Positions 24,242 to 36,300 of a stretch of DNA of 64,000 nt are shown here, piece after piece. The position numbers and the translations under genes are program-made. The notes under the pieces were generated by a model. It did no database searches. It worked only from the letters and a program-made list of their open reading frames with translations, and had not been told where the DNA came from. This DNA is from Onchidella celtica (Eukaryota > Mollusca > Gastropoda > Systellommatophora > Onchidiidae), in NCBI GenBank assembly GCA_963931925.1, contig OZ007581.1, positions 15,289,322 to 15,353,321 on the forward strand. The letters run 5' to 3'. The stretch's first letter is position 1. Each line of letters opens with the position of its first letter.

Positions 24242-25376
24242 GTGAGCACAATATTCTCATATGAATCACTAGCATTAGCTTGGCAATTATTCCAATTGTT
24301 TGTATTTGAATTGTTGTTTGCAGTAGCTTTGATACCAGTCTAAACAGATATTTAAACTGTGTTTTGTGATGGCGAATCTTGATTTATACTTGTTTTTTTT
24401 TTTTTATTGATTTATTTATCAGTCTTGGTGTCCTTGCTAAACCTGCCCATCTGACATGGTTTTCCATTTCAGTCTGTACCATAATAAAAGTGAAAACACT
24501 ATGATATCTGGCCATAAGATTGTATTGTTCATCATCTGTAACATGCTCAGACTTTGTAAAACTGAACCGAACCACAAGTTTTCAGCCACACAGACTTTTC
24601 CCAGCTCTCAGACACGAAGCCGGATGGTCTACAGTGTGAAAACGACGATTCTGTTCTCTTCATGCAGAAAAAGCAATGTCTTGGGACCAACTGGTGTCAA
24701 CTAAGAATGAGAGCAGATTGGGAAATAAAAACAAGAAGTTGAACAAAAGATAAAAGAAACAACAACAACAACAACAACAAGAAAACAACAACTCAGGAAA
24801 TGTCTAATAAGAAAGTGGATGACTGGAAAAACATGTCGTCAGATAATGACAGTAACTGAAAGTGGTCAGTCTTGTGAAAAGCTAAAGAAAACAAAAAAAA
24901 GTGATGCACATGTTCCCTTGACCAATCCCTCCCAGACCTCCATCCCAGCACCCCACACCCCCCCCCTCCTATCCGCTTATCGTTCCCTGAGAAACGATGA
25001 TTTTGCAGTGCTTTAAAGGTCGCCAAAACTACGGTTTTCGTACTCCGTTTGATGTCTATTAATAAATAATTAATGAATAAAAAATTATCTACTCTGAATG
25101 CGAAAAAACACGAGCACGAAGCGTGAATTGTGCACAATACGAGCTGGAAGTGACGCGTTATTGTTACGGTTCGTGTCCGCCATATTGGTATTCTGCTATC
25201 ACGCAAAGCATTACCAGTGCTCACCAATGCCCAGACGCGCCACGGGTTGAATGGTATTGTTAGAAGGAGCTGGCGGCCATCAAAGGACGGGCGGCCATCA
25301 AAGGACGGGCCGCGACTTATTATCTGAGTCATCGTGTTTGTAAACAGAGCAGCGTGTAGGTCTTTGATTATCAAAA
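24242..25376. other. Intronic sequence with small duplications
   Basis: No coding exon recognised. It includes (CAA)n at about 24760-24779, a poly-C tract near 24960, and a 20-base direct duplication (GGCGGCCATCAAAGGACGG) near 25272-25310. Confidence 0.5.
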
Positions 25377-25404
25377 GATTTATCTGTCTGTCTGTCTGCC
25401 TGTC

Positions 25405-25462
<58 letters not shown>

Positions 25463-26019
25463 GTCTGTCCGTCTGTCTGTCTGTCTGTCCGTCTGTTTGT
25501 CTGTCTGTCTGTCTGTCTAGCTATCTATCTATCTATTCTATATATCTAACATATCTATCTATTCTATCTATCTATCTTATCTATCTCTCTCTTCTATCAC
25601 TCTCTCTCTCTTCTATATCTCTCTCTCTCTCTCTCTATCTGTTTCTCTCTCTATCTGTTTCTCTCTCTATCTGTTTCTCTCTCTATCTGTTTCTCTCTCT
25701 ATCTGTTTCTCTCTCTATCTGTTTCTCTCTCTATCTGTTTCTCTATCTCTCTGCCTCTCTCGTCTCTCTCCGTCTCTCTGTGTGTGTGTCTCCTTCTCTC
25801 TCTCTTTCTGTCTCTCTCTCTGTCTCTCTCTGTCTCTCTCTTTCTGTGTCTCTCTCTTTATATGTCTCTCTCTATCTGTCTCTCTCTCTGTCTGTCTCTC
25901 CCTATCTGTCTCTCTCTATCTGTCTTTCTATCTGTCTCTCTATCTATCCATCTATCTATCTATCTGTCTCTCTATCTGTCTATCTCTCACTCTCTCTATC
26001 CATCTATCTGTCTATCTAG
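25377..26019. repeat. (CTAT)n/(CTGT)n and (CTCT)n simple-sequence array
   Basis: The CTAT and CTGT tetranucleotides grade into CT-rich sequence with a repeated TATCTGTTTCTCTCTC unit at about 25636-25742, then back to CTAT. The serine/leucine-rich frames are artefacts. Intronic in the CARD-C1q model. 26020-26793 has a 27-base tandem duplication at about 26527-26580 and no gene I can support. Confidence 0.95.
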
Positions 26020-26793
26020 TACAGGTAGCTTGTTTGTCCCAGTGAGCTTTGCAACCACACTTTATTTTCAATAGCAGTCGAGGCTTGATATTAGTACAAG
26101 TTCAATGTTGTCAGTTTGAGGCCACACGATAGGGCCTGTCTTTCACTAGTCTGTTGTCTGGCCCATCTCCACGTTACCCGTACCCTAGCATGTCTCTTTC
26201 TCTCTCTCTGTCTTAACTACTATGGTATACTGCTGGTTTTTATAGTGTTTTTGTTATTTTTTTAGCCCAATTCAGTGATAAGTGTATGAGCCAATGAAGC
26301 TGTTGGTGTTAACTTCCCATCACTCGTTGTCATCCCTCTAGGCTTACCCCACCCACTACCGCCGCGTCATATAAAAAAATAAATAAAATATGCATTAACA
26401 CCATTTGCTTTACATTGTAGTTGTGGTGAGTTGTGTCGGTTGAATCAGTTTTTTAAATTTTAATCGAAGACTTTTATTCAATTTTATGTCATAGTGTATG
26501 GAAATGGTATGTGAGTGACTATAAAAAAATTAAAGTTACAAAATCAATCTCAATCAAATTAAAGTTACAAAATCAATCACAATCACCGCTATTTTTCAAC
26601 CCGTTGGCTAGGCTGGGTTAGGCCAGCATCGAGCGCTCAGCCCAGTCCGCGATGGCGAGAGGGGGTTCCAGTGCGGACCATTCCGGCTCGCTTCGAGAAG
26701 CAGGGAAAGAGAGAGCTGGCGAAGCCACGCGTGGAATCTAGTCCAGTAGTGTATATCTATGGTGCTCACAAATCTTTGAATTATGTTTTCTAG

Positions 26794-26925
26794 CAAAGCA
26801 TCAGACAACGTTAGCACAAATGATCAGTCAGAGGATGAATTATTTGAGTCTTGCAGTGGGGATTTGTCTGATTCTGACGATGATACTCCACTTTTACCCT
26901 CGATCAATGCTGCAAGTCTGTCGAG
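26794..26925 (+). CDS. Candidate optional exon of the CARD-C1q gene, or first exon of another gene
   Basis: The exon lies between TATGTTTTCTAG and CGAG|GTAAGT and is open in two frames. In the frame set by exon 5 (phase 1 in, phase 1 out) it encodes a hydrophobic run YLSLAVGICLILTMILHFY, a plausible transmembrane helix. In another frame, starting at an ATG at 26783, it encodes an acidic serine-rich N terminus (SEDELFESCSGDLSDSDDD), which looks like genuine coding sequence. That frame ends in phase 2 and cannot join exon 7. The hydrophobic frame may simply be the shifted shadow of acidic codons. The two readings cannot be separated by eye. Confidence 0.35.
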
Positions 26926-27724
26926 GTAAGTTGTGAACTACAGTACAATGGAGCATGTAAGCGAAATTACTTGACACATATCTGAAAGTTAATAGAATAA
27001 AATGTTGTGTCACTGTCTCTAACACAGAATCTTCAGACTGATCTTCATTAAACATGAAAGAGATAATGTGCACTGTGTTGGTGGATACGTTCATTTTGAG
27101 GGCAAACAGGGGTATTAAGGAAAGTTGTCTTTCTTTCTTTTTTTTTTATTGACCCTTAAATCAACTGACTCATCGAGTTTGGTCTTTTCTGACAGACAAG
27201 TGATGGATAGATGAATGAATGAACAGATGGGCAGAAGGTGTATTGAGCAAAGTAAGGGATGGGAAAGTTAACAGATCGATATTAGTATGGATTTGAGGAT
27301 TTGTCAAGTGTGGTAGTATGAATAGATGTGTAGACATAGATGAATGAATTGAGACAGAAGAGGAGGTATAGAGCTGGATAAATAGGACATTGGAAATGGT
27401 GAGATGAAAGGCAGAAAAAATAAAGAGTAAAAACGTTTGTGTTGACTAAGTACTAAATATGTGCATACATTGTATCACTTGACCATGAAAAAAATATACT
27501 ATTTGATAGATTACTGGACCCAGCGAAATGGGGGATCTGTTCCATCAACTACAACTTCCAATTGCCTCCTGTAAATCATGACTGTAAAGTCTGAGCATGA
27601 AATTTGGACCATGATAACGAAATTAAACAGTTTGTGACTGAGATGACTGTGAATGAAATTGAATGACGTGATAATGCGACTTAAACTTGGCTACAACAAA
27701 AGCTTTGTTCGTGTATTCCTTCAG

Positions 27725-27820
27725 AGCAAGCTGAGCAACACAAGAAAATCTTGGGGCATATGAAACACTGTGAAGAACGTGATTTCCAGGCTGCCTTGAA
27801 AGATGTCAAGGGATGGAAAG
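27725..27820 (+). CDS. CARD-C1q gene, exon 7 (helical stalk)
   Basis: The acceptor is GTATTCCTTCAG and the donor GGAAAG|GTTAGT; phase 1 in and out, 96 bases. It encodes EQAEQHKKILGHMKHCEE followed by RDFQAALKDVKGWK, a charged helix continuing the coiled coil. It joins exon 5 or the optional exon 26794-26925 equally well, and the C1q exon at 32827 downstream. Confidence 0.6.
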
Positions 27821-27918
27821 GTTAGTATGGAAGTTTGAGTAAAAAATATAACGGAAGGAGAAACTATATTTGCAGTCTAGGAGATAATCAACAGTTTGCT
27901 CTCTTTTTTTTTTTTCAG

Positions 27919-28506
27919 ATTAATTATTTTACCAAAAGAACGATGTTTGTCGAGCGTTGAGTCAGTTTGTTTTATTCACCCCGGTGCATTATTTTTTTTC
28001 AGATTAATTATTTTACCAAAAGAACGATGTTAGTCGAGCGTTGAGTCAGTTTGTTTTATTCGCCCCGGTGCATTATTTTTTTTCAGATTAATTATTTTAC
28101 CAAAAGAACGATGTTAGTCGAGCGTTGAGTCAGTTTGTTTTATTCACCCCGGTGCATTATTTTTTTTCAGATTAATTATTTTACCAAAAGAACGATGTTT
28201 GTCGAGCGTTGAGTCAGTTTGTTTTATTCACCCCGGTGCATTATTTTTTTTCAGATTAATTATTTTACCAAAAGAACGATGTTTGTCGAGCGTTGAGTCA
28301 GTTTGTTTTATTCACCCCGGTACATTATTTTTTTTCAGATTAATTATTTTACCAAAAGAACGATGTTTGTCGAGCGTTGAGTCAGTTTGTTTTATTCACC
28401 CCGGTGCATTATTTTTTTTCAGATTAATTATTTTACCAAAAGAACGATGTTTGTCGAGCGTTGAGTCAGTTTGTTTTATTCACCCCGGTGCATTATTTTT
28501 TTTCAG
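27919..28506 (+). repeat. 84-bp tandem repeat, 7 units, each ending in a 3' splice-site-like T8CAG
   Basis: Units start at 27919, 28003, 28087, 28171, 28255, 28339 and 28423, exactly 84 bases apart, with only a handful of point differences. Each begins ATTAATTATTTTACC and ends in a run of T followed by CAG. The unit is 28 codons and open in one frame, giving a 106-residue repeat frame from 28199. No start context or donor site supports coding. It lies in the last intron of the CARD-C1q model. Confidence 0.95.
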
Positions 28507-29620
28507 CGTAATCCGTTGATGTTAGTTGTTTTTTTTAGTTTTATTATTTGTCTGTCTAATGTATACTGAACTTTCTCTGCATATATTTCAAAGTTTTACA
28601 GAAAAGTGGCAATGACATGATTAAAATCATAGAAAAATACTCTTGAAACTAAAATCCCCCGTTGAACCGCTGAGCATTTTGTGAACTTTCGGTTCAACCC
28701 ATAATAAAATACATTGATGATACTCAAATTTGCACACGTTTTACATAGAAAATCATCACAATCCCAGGATTGCTGGGTACTCAACATAAACACAAACACT
28801 AAATTGCTGTCAACCGCCAATCAGAAAGATAGATAACCATTTTGTAGCGCATAACAGCTTATTTACACATGTAAAAAAACGCAATAATTGAGAGGCCACA
28901 TGCAAAATTTCAGAAATATGGATCAAGAATTACATAATTTATTCCCTAAGGACACTTTTTCTCATGAAAGGAACTCCAGTTATGTAACTTGCATGTTACA
29001 AAAATGATACTGAATGAAACTAAATGAGCGAAAGTTGATGGAACTCTAAGAACGTGTCCTTGTCTAAATGAATAGTAATCTTCATTTCAGATGACATTAT
29101 TGTCAAAAAGATTATGAAAATGTGAGTTGAAATAGTGGCAAATTAGAAATTAAAATGTGTATTAGGCAAAGTTCCAGTATGTGAACAAAGAACATATTTA
29201 TTGTGCAGGTGAAAGAAACCAAACAACTTCTCGGATGTTAAATTTTTGAGTCGGTAAAAGAATAGGAAAACAAATTAAAAAAAACAACAAAAAAAAAGTC
29301 TCCTCCTAGCTCCACTAGGGGGCGACAAACGAGATCTCATGATCTCGAACCAGTGCGTTGGCTTCCTTGCTAGGGTGAAGACGTGTTTTCATTCCCGTTT
29401 TGCTTCTTTGGATTATTGTATTTCATCTGCTTGTGAATTATCATTGTGCTATCATCATTGTGCTCTTCTCTGCCGGTATGTGTTTTCCTAAAAACCTAAC
29501 GGGTTCTACAGTCAAGCACTTTCCTTGCTGCAGTTTGGATGCTTTGTCACAGATACCACAGCCAGGCGAACTTTCTTATTGCTCCCACCAGCCGCTCTTA
29601 GTTTCATCAGTCTCCAAGAC
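28507..29620. other. Intronic sequence, no exon recognised
   Basis: AT-rich, with only short frames. A degenerate tRNA-like segment may lie at 29300-29385 on the minus strand (GGTTCGAGATC), too weak to call. Confidence 0.4.
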
Positions 29621-29629
29621 ACATATGAT

Positions 29630-30830
29630 GGAAGCAAAAAGTGCTCATGTTGCAGGGGACATTTTGTCCACCATGGAATTTCCCCACGAAACTGAGAGCA
29701 AAAAAAAAAAAAAAAGACAAAAAAAGAGGCCGGCAAAGAAAGAAAAGTCGGGGCAAAGACGGACAAGATGAAAAAGGCGGATGATGCCAAACTGACCACA
29801 ACCGTCTGTAGAATTTAGGTCAAAAGCTGGACCTTCACATATCTCTAATTCCTCAGGTCCGGACTTTGATAAATTGGCGTCATTGATGCTCGAATTGCAA
29901 ACGAAACAGTTCGAGCACATGCGCAGTCTCGTGACTGCGCAACATTTCCGCCCAGAGGCATCACTGGCTCAGCCAGTTATCGCCCGCAGGACCATCACAT
30001 GAAAACCGACCCCTCGTCGGTGATGACGGGGGAGGCGGTGGCTCCAACACCCTCGCATCCTTAAGTGCCATTATTGAAGACAATGACAATAAGGAGACGG
30101 ATAGTGACGTTCCTGACAGCGACACTAGACTTCGAAAACCTGGAAACAATGTTTCGGGACACAGAGGACAGTGGAGAACCGATCGTGGACAACATTGCAA
30201 AAATTGTCAATCAGGCAATGCACGCCACAAGAAGTATTGAAAAACATAAGCGAGAAATGCCCCCCCCCCTTCCCCCCCCGATAATATCGAGCACCTTAGG
30301 GTTGCCAGGGTGAAGATGGCTTCAGCCAGTTGTCGTAAGAGAGATTTCGAATTCTAGAGAATTCAGGCAACTGCGGTGACGTGACAGCTTTGGATTATGA
30401 AGCCAAGTACGTCAAATCCAAAAATGAAAACAACCCGGATGGGAAGTATTAAGTTTGACATTCTGTCACACAGTTTGTGCCTTTCTTTCACTGTATTTGG
30501 GGACTTATCTCAAAAGAGAAAAGACAGCCTAAAACCCTCACTGAGCACCCAGTACTCCGATTTGTGGAAACCCTTAAAAGACTGAGGAACAGGTGAGCAG
30601 TGAATATTTGTTTCGAGACAGTGTATCGGACAAAGTGAAACATATCACTGGCACGATTAAGATAACACACCAAGTGGCTCGGTCTGCTCCAAAAAACTTC
30701 CAAGGACGCATTCCTTTTGCGCGACGGAATGCGAATGGCCCCATGGCCGGGCGTCGAGAGACAACAAACCAGATCAGTGCACCAGAACGGGGGAGTGGAT
30801 CACACAGGGGAGGCAAGTAGAGAGTAAAGC
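29630..30830 (+). pseudogene. Degenerate retroelement gag-like region
   Basis: Pieces in different plus frames read as a Cys-rich segment (KKCSCCRGHFVHH), a poly-lysine stretch, then FDKLASLMLELQTKQFEHM, and near 30700 a basic glycine-rich end. This order resembles Gag-like ORFs of DIRS-type elements in invertebrates, but stops and frame changes break it. The identification is tentative; it could be another retroelement. No reverse transcriptase was seen nearby. Confidence 0.3.
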
Positions 30831-31533
30831 CAGCAACCCACTCAACCCCCCCACCTAGACAGTTCCATAGGGCACGTCCCTATGCATGCTTAGACCAGCA
30901 CACAGAATCAGATGTAAGTGCCGAACCTGTCATGACATTAAGATTGTATTCCCTGGATAATTTCTCTTCGCAGGGAAAACTAAAGCATATTATTCAGGAA
31001 TAGAGAAATAATCACAAATGGCCCGTAAATTTTACAACTATTTAGTGGCGTGATTCCCTCTTTTGTTAATCAGTACGGAAGGTCTACTTATTTTTTTGCT
31101 GTTGTTGGTTCTTCGTCCTCCAAAGTTCTGTTTCTTTTTATTTTAATCATGAATACTTGACTGAGTGTGAGTGTTTTTTGTATAGTCATGTAAAAAACAA
31201 AAAGTTTACATTTCGTGCTTGTATACTTAAGAGATGTGAAAATTTCACTTTGTATAGAAAGATCTAAGTCAGAAACAGTTGGACTGATATGTTGATGAAA
31301 CATGAAAGATATGGGCAGTGGCTTAATGGATGAGCTCACTGTCAGATCTCACAGAGAATGTACTCAGATGATGCTATCTTCTTCTTTATTGTTTAGATAA
31401 TTCTAATGGCATATTGAATTAGGCCCGTCGGGTGGTATTCAGTTGTAGGTGGTAAATGTGGATTTATTGATGATATATTTAAGTATCTTGAGATCACACA
31501 CTATAGGCCGAGGTATATATTGATGTCATAGAG

Positions 31534-31733
31534 NNNNNNNNNNNNNNNNNNNNNNNNNNNNNNNNNNNNNNNNNNNNNNNNNNNNNNNNNNNNNNNNNNN
31601 NNNNNNNNNNNNNNNNNNNNNNNNNNNNNNNNNNNNNNNNNNNNNNNNNNNNNNNNNNNNNNNNNNNNNNNNNNNNNNNNNNNNNNNNNNNNNNNNNNNN
31701 NNNNNNNNNNNNNNNNNNNNNNNNNNNNNNNNN
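31534..31733. other. Assembly gap of 200 N
   Basis: Exactly 200 N, probably a placeholder of unknown true length. It lies in the last intron of the CARD-C1q model next to a long GA-rich repeat, a likely cause of the assembly break. Exons could be missing here. Confidence 1.
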
Positions 31734-32576
31734 GATAGATCTATAGATAGAGAGAGAGGGGGACGAGGCAGACAGAGAGGGAGAGAGACAGACAGAGGGG
31801 GAGAGACAGACAGACAGAGACGGGCAAACATAGATGGATCAATAGAAAGAGAAATATAGTTATATATAGAGATATAGTGGAAGCAAGAGAGGGAGAGAGA
31901 GACAAACAGATGGGCAAATAAAGAGAGACGGACACAGAGAGAGAGAGAGATATAGACAGAGAGAGATAGATCGAGAACAGGGCGAGAGAGACAGAGAAAG
32001 AGAGAGAGAAAAAACAACAGACAGGCAGAGAGAGGGACAGACCAACAGAAAGACAGGCACGGAGAGACCGAGAAAGAGAGAGTGGGAGGGAGAACGAGAT
32101 GCTAAGAGAGAGAGAGAGAGAGAGGGAGAAAGAGGGAGAGATAGGGAGAGAGAGGGAGAGACAGAGACATAGCTGACAGAGATACAGAGACAGTGAGAGG
32201 GGGAAAGAGAGAGAAACAGACAGGCAGAGATAGAGAGAGAGAGAGAGAGAGAGGGCCAAAAAAGACAGACACGGGGAGGCGGAGAGTGAGAGAGGAAAGA
32301 GAGAGAGGGTAAAACAAAGAGCGACAGAGAGAAAAAGAAAGAGAGAGGGAGAGTTAGACAGACAGAGAGATGTTGGGAGAGAGAGACTGACAGACAGAAA
32401 CAGAGAGAGAGAGAGAGAGTTAGGCGAGATCCTGAGACAGGGAGAGAGACAGATAGACAGAGTGAGAGAGAGGGTGCGAGACAGAGACAGAGAAACCGGG
32501 ACAGACAGAGAGAGAGAGAGAGAGATGAGATGATAAAGTAGTAAAGAGAGATAACTAAGTGATAGAGATAAATAGA
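31734..32576. repeat. Polypurine GAGA/GACA low-complexity tract
   Basis: About 840 bases of nearly pure purine plus-strand sequence built from GAGA, GACA and GAAA blocks. The 321- and 261-residue minus-strand frames made of serine and leucine are artefacts. A second (GA)n run lies at 32711-32750. Confidence 0.95.
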
Positions 32577-32710
32577 TAGTGAGAGTCCAGGTGAGATGGG
32601 GAGCACAATGGAGAATAGTGAGAGATAACACCGTTGAGATGTCACGGGGTGGAGGGAAGGGGGGGAGGGGGGGTGGCAATGAAATAAAGCTAAATGGAAA
32701 AGCCATTAGG

Positions 32711-32753
<43 letters not shown>

Positions 32754-32826
32754 CATGTAGAAAGAGTCATGACTGAGGTCACCATGGCCCAGCTATAAAA
32801 ACTATGTATTTGTTGCATATTTACAG

Positions 32827-33302
32827 ACAGACAACAGACAGAGTCCAGACAACCAGTAACATTCAAAGCTGAGTTGCCCAAGGGCGAGTCAATCTCCATC
32901 ACTGAAGGCAGAATTCTCACGTGTTTGACAAATGTGATAATGGACAGTGGTCACAACTATGATGCGTCTACTGGTGTGTTCACTGTACCTGTCAGTGGCA
33001 CGTACAAGGTGACCTTGAGACACACCCAGGAGAGGAAAGATAGAGAAAGTTTTATACAGTTATGGGTGGTGCGTGAGAGGGGGGAGGTTGGTGTGGAACA
33101 GGGGAAGACAAGTAGGGTGAATGGGTCAGCGACGTGGGGCAGCAAGCATAGTCGTGATAGGATCAGTCAAGTACAGGCTGTCAATTTGAGAGAGGTAGAG
33201 ATGGAGGTGGGAGACAGGCTGTGGGTGCAGGTGGACATGGTAGCGCATGATGAGAAACTGGTGTCACCCACAAGCGTGTCTTATGTGTTGTTGAATGATT
33301 AA
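32827..33302 (+). CDS. CARD-C1q gene, terminal exon (C1q domain)
   Basis: The acceptor is TGCATATTTACAG; the frame is open from 32827 to the TAA at 33300-33302. The protein starts RQQTESRQPVTFKAEL and carries the C1q jelly-roll hallmarks: an FKA-type first strand, N-x-YD-x-STGVF, TVPVSGTYKVTL, and a C-terminal L-x-x-GD-x-LWVQV motif followed by a final strand (VSYVLL). Length, about 145 residues, is normal for a C1q head. The usual F of the last strand is replaced by YVLL. The TTG at 32874 is not a real start, because the domain begins upstream of it. C1q-domain proteins in molluscs are lectin-like immune factors, usually secreted; the CARD upstream is therefore unusual. Confidence 0.85.
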
Positions 33303-36300
33303 TCTGTTTGTGTGTGTTTATGTGCGATTGTGTGTTTGTCTGTGTGACTGTCTGTGTACAAACACACACACCAACACACAAACACATACTCAAACTCAAA
33401 CACCCAGTCAGATTTCATGTCTACTCTCTTGTATGTTTTTTTTATCTTTTTCTGCCCCTTTTCTCTGGGGGGAAGAGGAGAATAAGAAAGAGTGGCAAAT
33501 AGGATTGAATATGCGTGTGTATGTGTGAGAGAGTGAATAAGTGTGTGAATGAAAGAGGATGAATTTCAGTGTTTATTGATAATGTTTGAGTGTGTGTTGT
33601 GTCTTTGTGTACGAGGATTTTTGAGTGTGTTACAAGGTCATGAGTGTAGGGGGATGTTTGAGTGTGTGCAATAGTAATGTGTTAGGACCAGCACTTTGTC
33701 CTCTCTTGTGTCTCCCACCTGTATGTGACACCGTGTGATCTGCTGGGTCATCTCATGTCAAACACCTGATGGACAGTGGTCAGTCAGAGGTAAAGAGATC
33801 ATATTTTACAGTTTAAATTTGATTTTTAATGGTAAAAAAAGACAATTAATAATTTACTGTAAACTCTTTATGTTAGAGGAGACCTAAATGGATATATAAT
33901 TAAACCAGTTTATGAAATATGCTCTTATTTTAATCTTCCACTTTTGTCATTTTTAGAGAAAATAGTTTCTTGAATAAAATTCACCATTCTCACTGGTTCC
34001 AAATTTCATAAAATGCAAAGACAAACTGAACATTTCTGAAGAAATAAAATGGGCAATATTTACTTATCATAAACAAATGGATTTTGTAGTGGAAATCTTC
34101 TTTTAGTTAATGTTAGTAAAGTAATTGAGTTTACATAATTAAATAATACGTAAATAAATTTTAAATGTAAATATTGTTTGTAAAAACTAGTCAACACACA
34201 CAATTGTATCTTACAGTCTATGTTACATGTGAAATATTGAATTCTCACTTTTGTGTGATTCACCAGGCTAGAGAGAGAATTCTTCGCTTGTAGGCAACAT
34301 TCATTTCACTTGAAGTCCAACATATACAGGTGAGCCTGTTGTCTGTGTCCTTCCATATTTGGCCAGAATAAACTCATCCACACAGCTGTTGTTTTCTTCT
34401 TCTGCAGCCTATGAAAAAATAAGTCTTTCTATAAGAAAGTATGGGAAACGTGGTGGATAGAGAGAGATCTGGGGGGGGGGGGGGGACATCTTCTATACTT
34501 CAGCTGATTCTTGAACTAGTCTAATTTGTTTATGTTTCAACAATATGGACCGTACAGAGTTGTAGGTAATTTATTGAGACAGACAGATTAGATCATTGGC
34601 CATAGATAGGTGTGTGTGATCCAAAGAGACAGACAGACAGACACACACACACAGGCCTACACAGAGATAAGGTAGAGACCATAAATTATTGTGTATAACT
34701 TGATACAGGCAGACAAATAGGATGTATAGACAGTTATGTTTAACTTCTGGAGAGAGATAGACAGATCAGCTATAGACCATAAATAGTTGTATGTAACCTA
34801 CTGAGACAGACAGACACACAGACAAACAGACAGATATACACCGTAGATAGTTTTATGTAAGCTACTTAGACAGACAAACAGATCAGATGAGCTGGGGTTA
34901 ATGAAAGCCTTGTATCTGTGGACCAGAGATAGAATTTAGAACATGGCTGAAGTGTGAACTTTGTAGGAAATATAATAAAACAATGTGAAGATAATCTACT
35001 TTAGCAGATATCAAGTTGTCCTGATCTCATGTACAGCACTGACTTTGTGCCTTGTACAACTAGTCAACATTAATTTTGATCAATGTAGGACATGTACTGT
35101 GTGCTGTATCATACGTTTCCTGCAGCATGTCAAAGGTGAAATGTAAAAAGTGTTGCGCCGCAGTTGTAACAGGAAATGGTGAAAATGCTGACATGGATAA
35201 CTGCTTGGATTAAAGTTCTACATAATGTAAACATTTACTGTGAAATATATTGCGTCACATTTTGGAATGGTCATGTCAGATGCTATATAAAGAGACTTTC
35301 ATGTTCATAGTGATTCTGTAACAAATGAATAAAATAAAAAGAAATGTAGAATTTTATTGGCAGTTTTATTTTCTGAACTTTGTTGTTTTTGTTTTTTTTT
35401 CACATTTTTCCTTCAGGAGTCACATACATCCACACGTTCTGATGAAAAAAGAAAAGACAAGATGATAAACTGCTTAAAATGACATTTCTATGGATTCAGG
35501 ACACAAGGGAGCACTGTACTCGCACTAGACATTAACAGTTGAAAACCTAACACGGTCTATAGTTTTGTTTTCCTTTCTGTCTATCGTATTCATTTATTAC
35601 AAGATTATCAATTAGTTATTTTGGCGTGTTATAACAGGATGTAAGGTGCTTAACCCTGTGCTAGGTACATTCTAGTTTGAAGTCGAAATCTTCTGTCATA
35701 TAATTATATGGTTCAGATTCCTTCAGACACAGATATGGCATGTGTTGTTGGTGTGACTTGTGATTTATCAACGGCTGTAGTTGATGATTCAGAGAGGACA
35801 AAAGAGAAGAACAAATGAAAAAGAGTGATCAGAGAATTAAATATGTCAAATGTTGTGGTGAAACTGAGAGCTCTTGTGTGTCACAAACATTTTTGTATTG
35901 TAGAAAGTAATGAAAGTTGAAGTTAAGATTTTCATTACAACTGAGATGTGTTAAGGAGAGAATTCCCATACTAAATGGAGTCACAACCAAAAATATCACA
36001 CACGTGTGGTTTGAACATTAGCATCTATAGACATCTTTCCGTTTTCTTTTGTTTTTGAACCTTTATGTAGGCTTTTTCTTTTTATGTTTCACTTAACCAG
36101 AATTTGTAATTTTAAAGATTATGTCAGGACTGGATTTGATATACACTGTAGTTTATTTGTGTGTAGATCGTATTCTATTGATGTTGTGGATGAACGATTT
36201 ACATAATTATTGTGAACCAATGACAGTTCAATGTAAATTTGTTTATATCCAGAATTCATCCTTTGAGATCGTGAGAAACGAGATTGTATTCATAGGATAT

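Larger units (their letters stand above)
15828..33302 (+). other. Gene model: CARD - coiled coil - C1q protein, 7 exons plus 1 optional
   Basis: Exons 15828-15837, 17332-17498, 20340-20505, 23340-23374, 24157-24241, 27725-27820 and 32827-33302 join with consistent phases into one frame of 345 codons including the stop (344 residues). Each internal border has AG and GT dinucleotides. An additional exon, 26794-26925, is phase 1-1 compatible and would give 388 residues with one transmembrane helix. Domain order is CARD (about residues 25-110), acidic linker, coiled coil (about 126-185) and C1q (about 195-344). There is no N-terminal signal peptide. CARDs recruit death-fold partners in the cytosol, whereas C1q heads normally trimerise and bind ligands outside the cell. 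The likely role, innate sensing, is inference. The model rests on reading splice sites by eye; exons could be missing, especially around the 200-N gap. Confidence 0.6.

Noticed and set aside
23587..24264. 225-, 174- and 170-codon overlapping frames
   Set aside because: A stop-free 32-bp tandem repeat explains all three. Only the last part (24157-24241) is a plausible exon.
28199..28519. 106-codon frame with a 28-residue repeat
   Set aside because: It comes from the 84-bp intronic repeat, with no start context or donor site; kept as a repeat only.
31741..32706. Frames of 261-321 codons rich in Ser and Leu on the minus strand
   Set aside because: They are translations of a GA-rich low-complexity tract beside an assembly gap, open in more than one frame; no domain.
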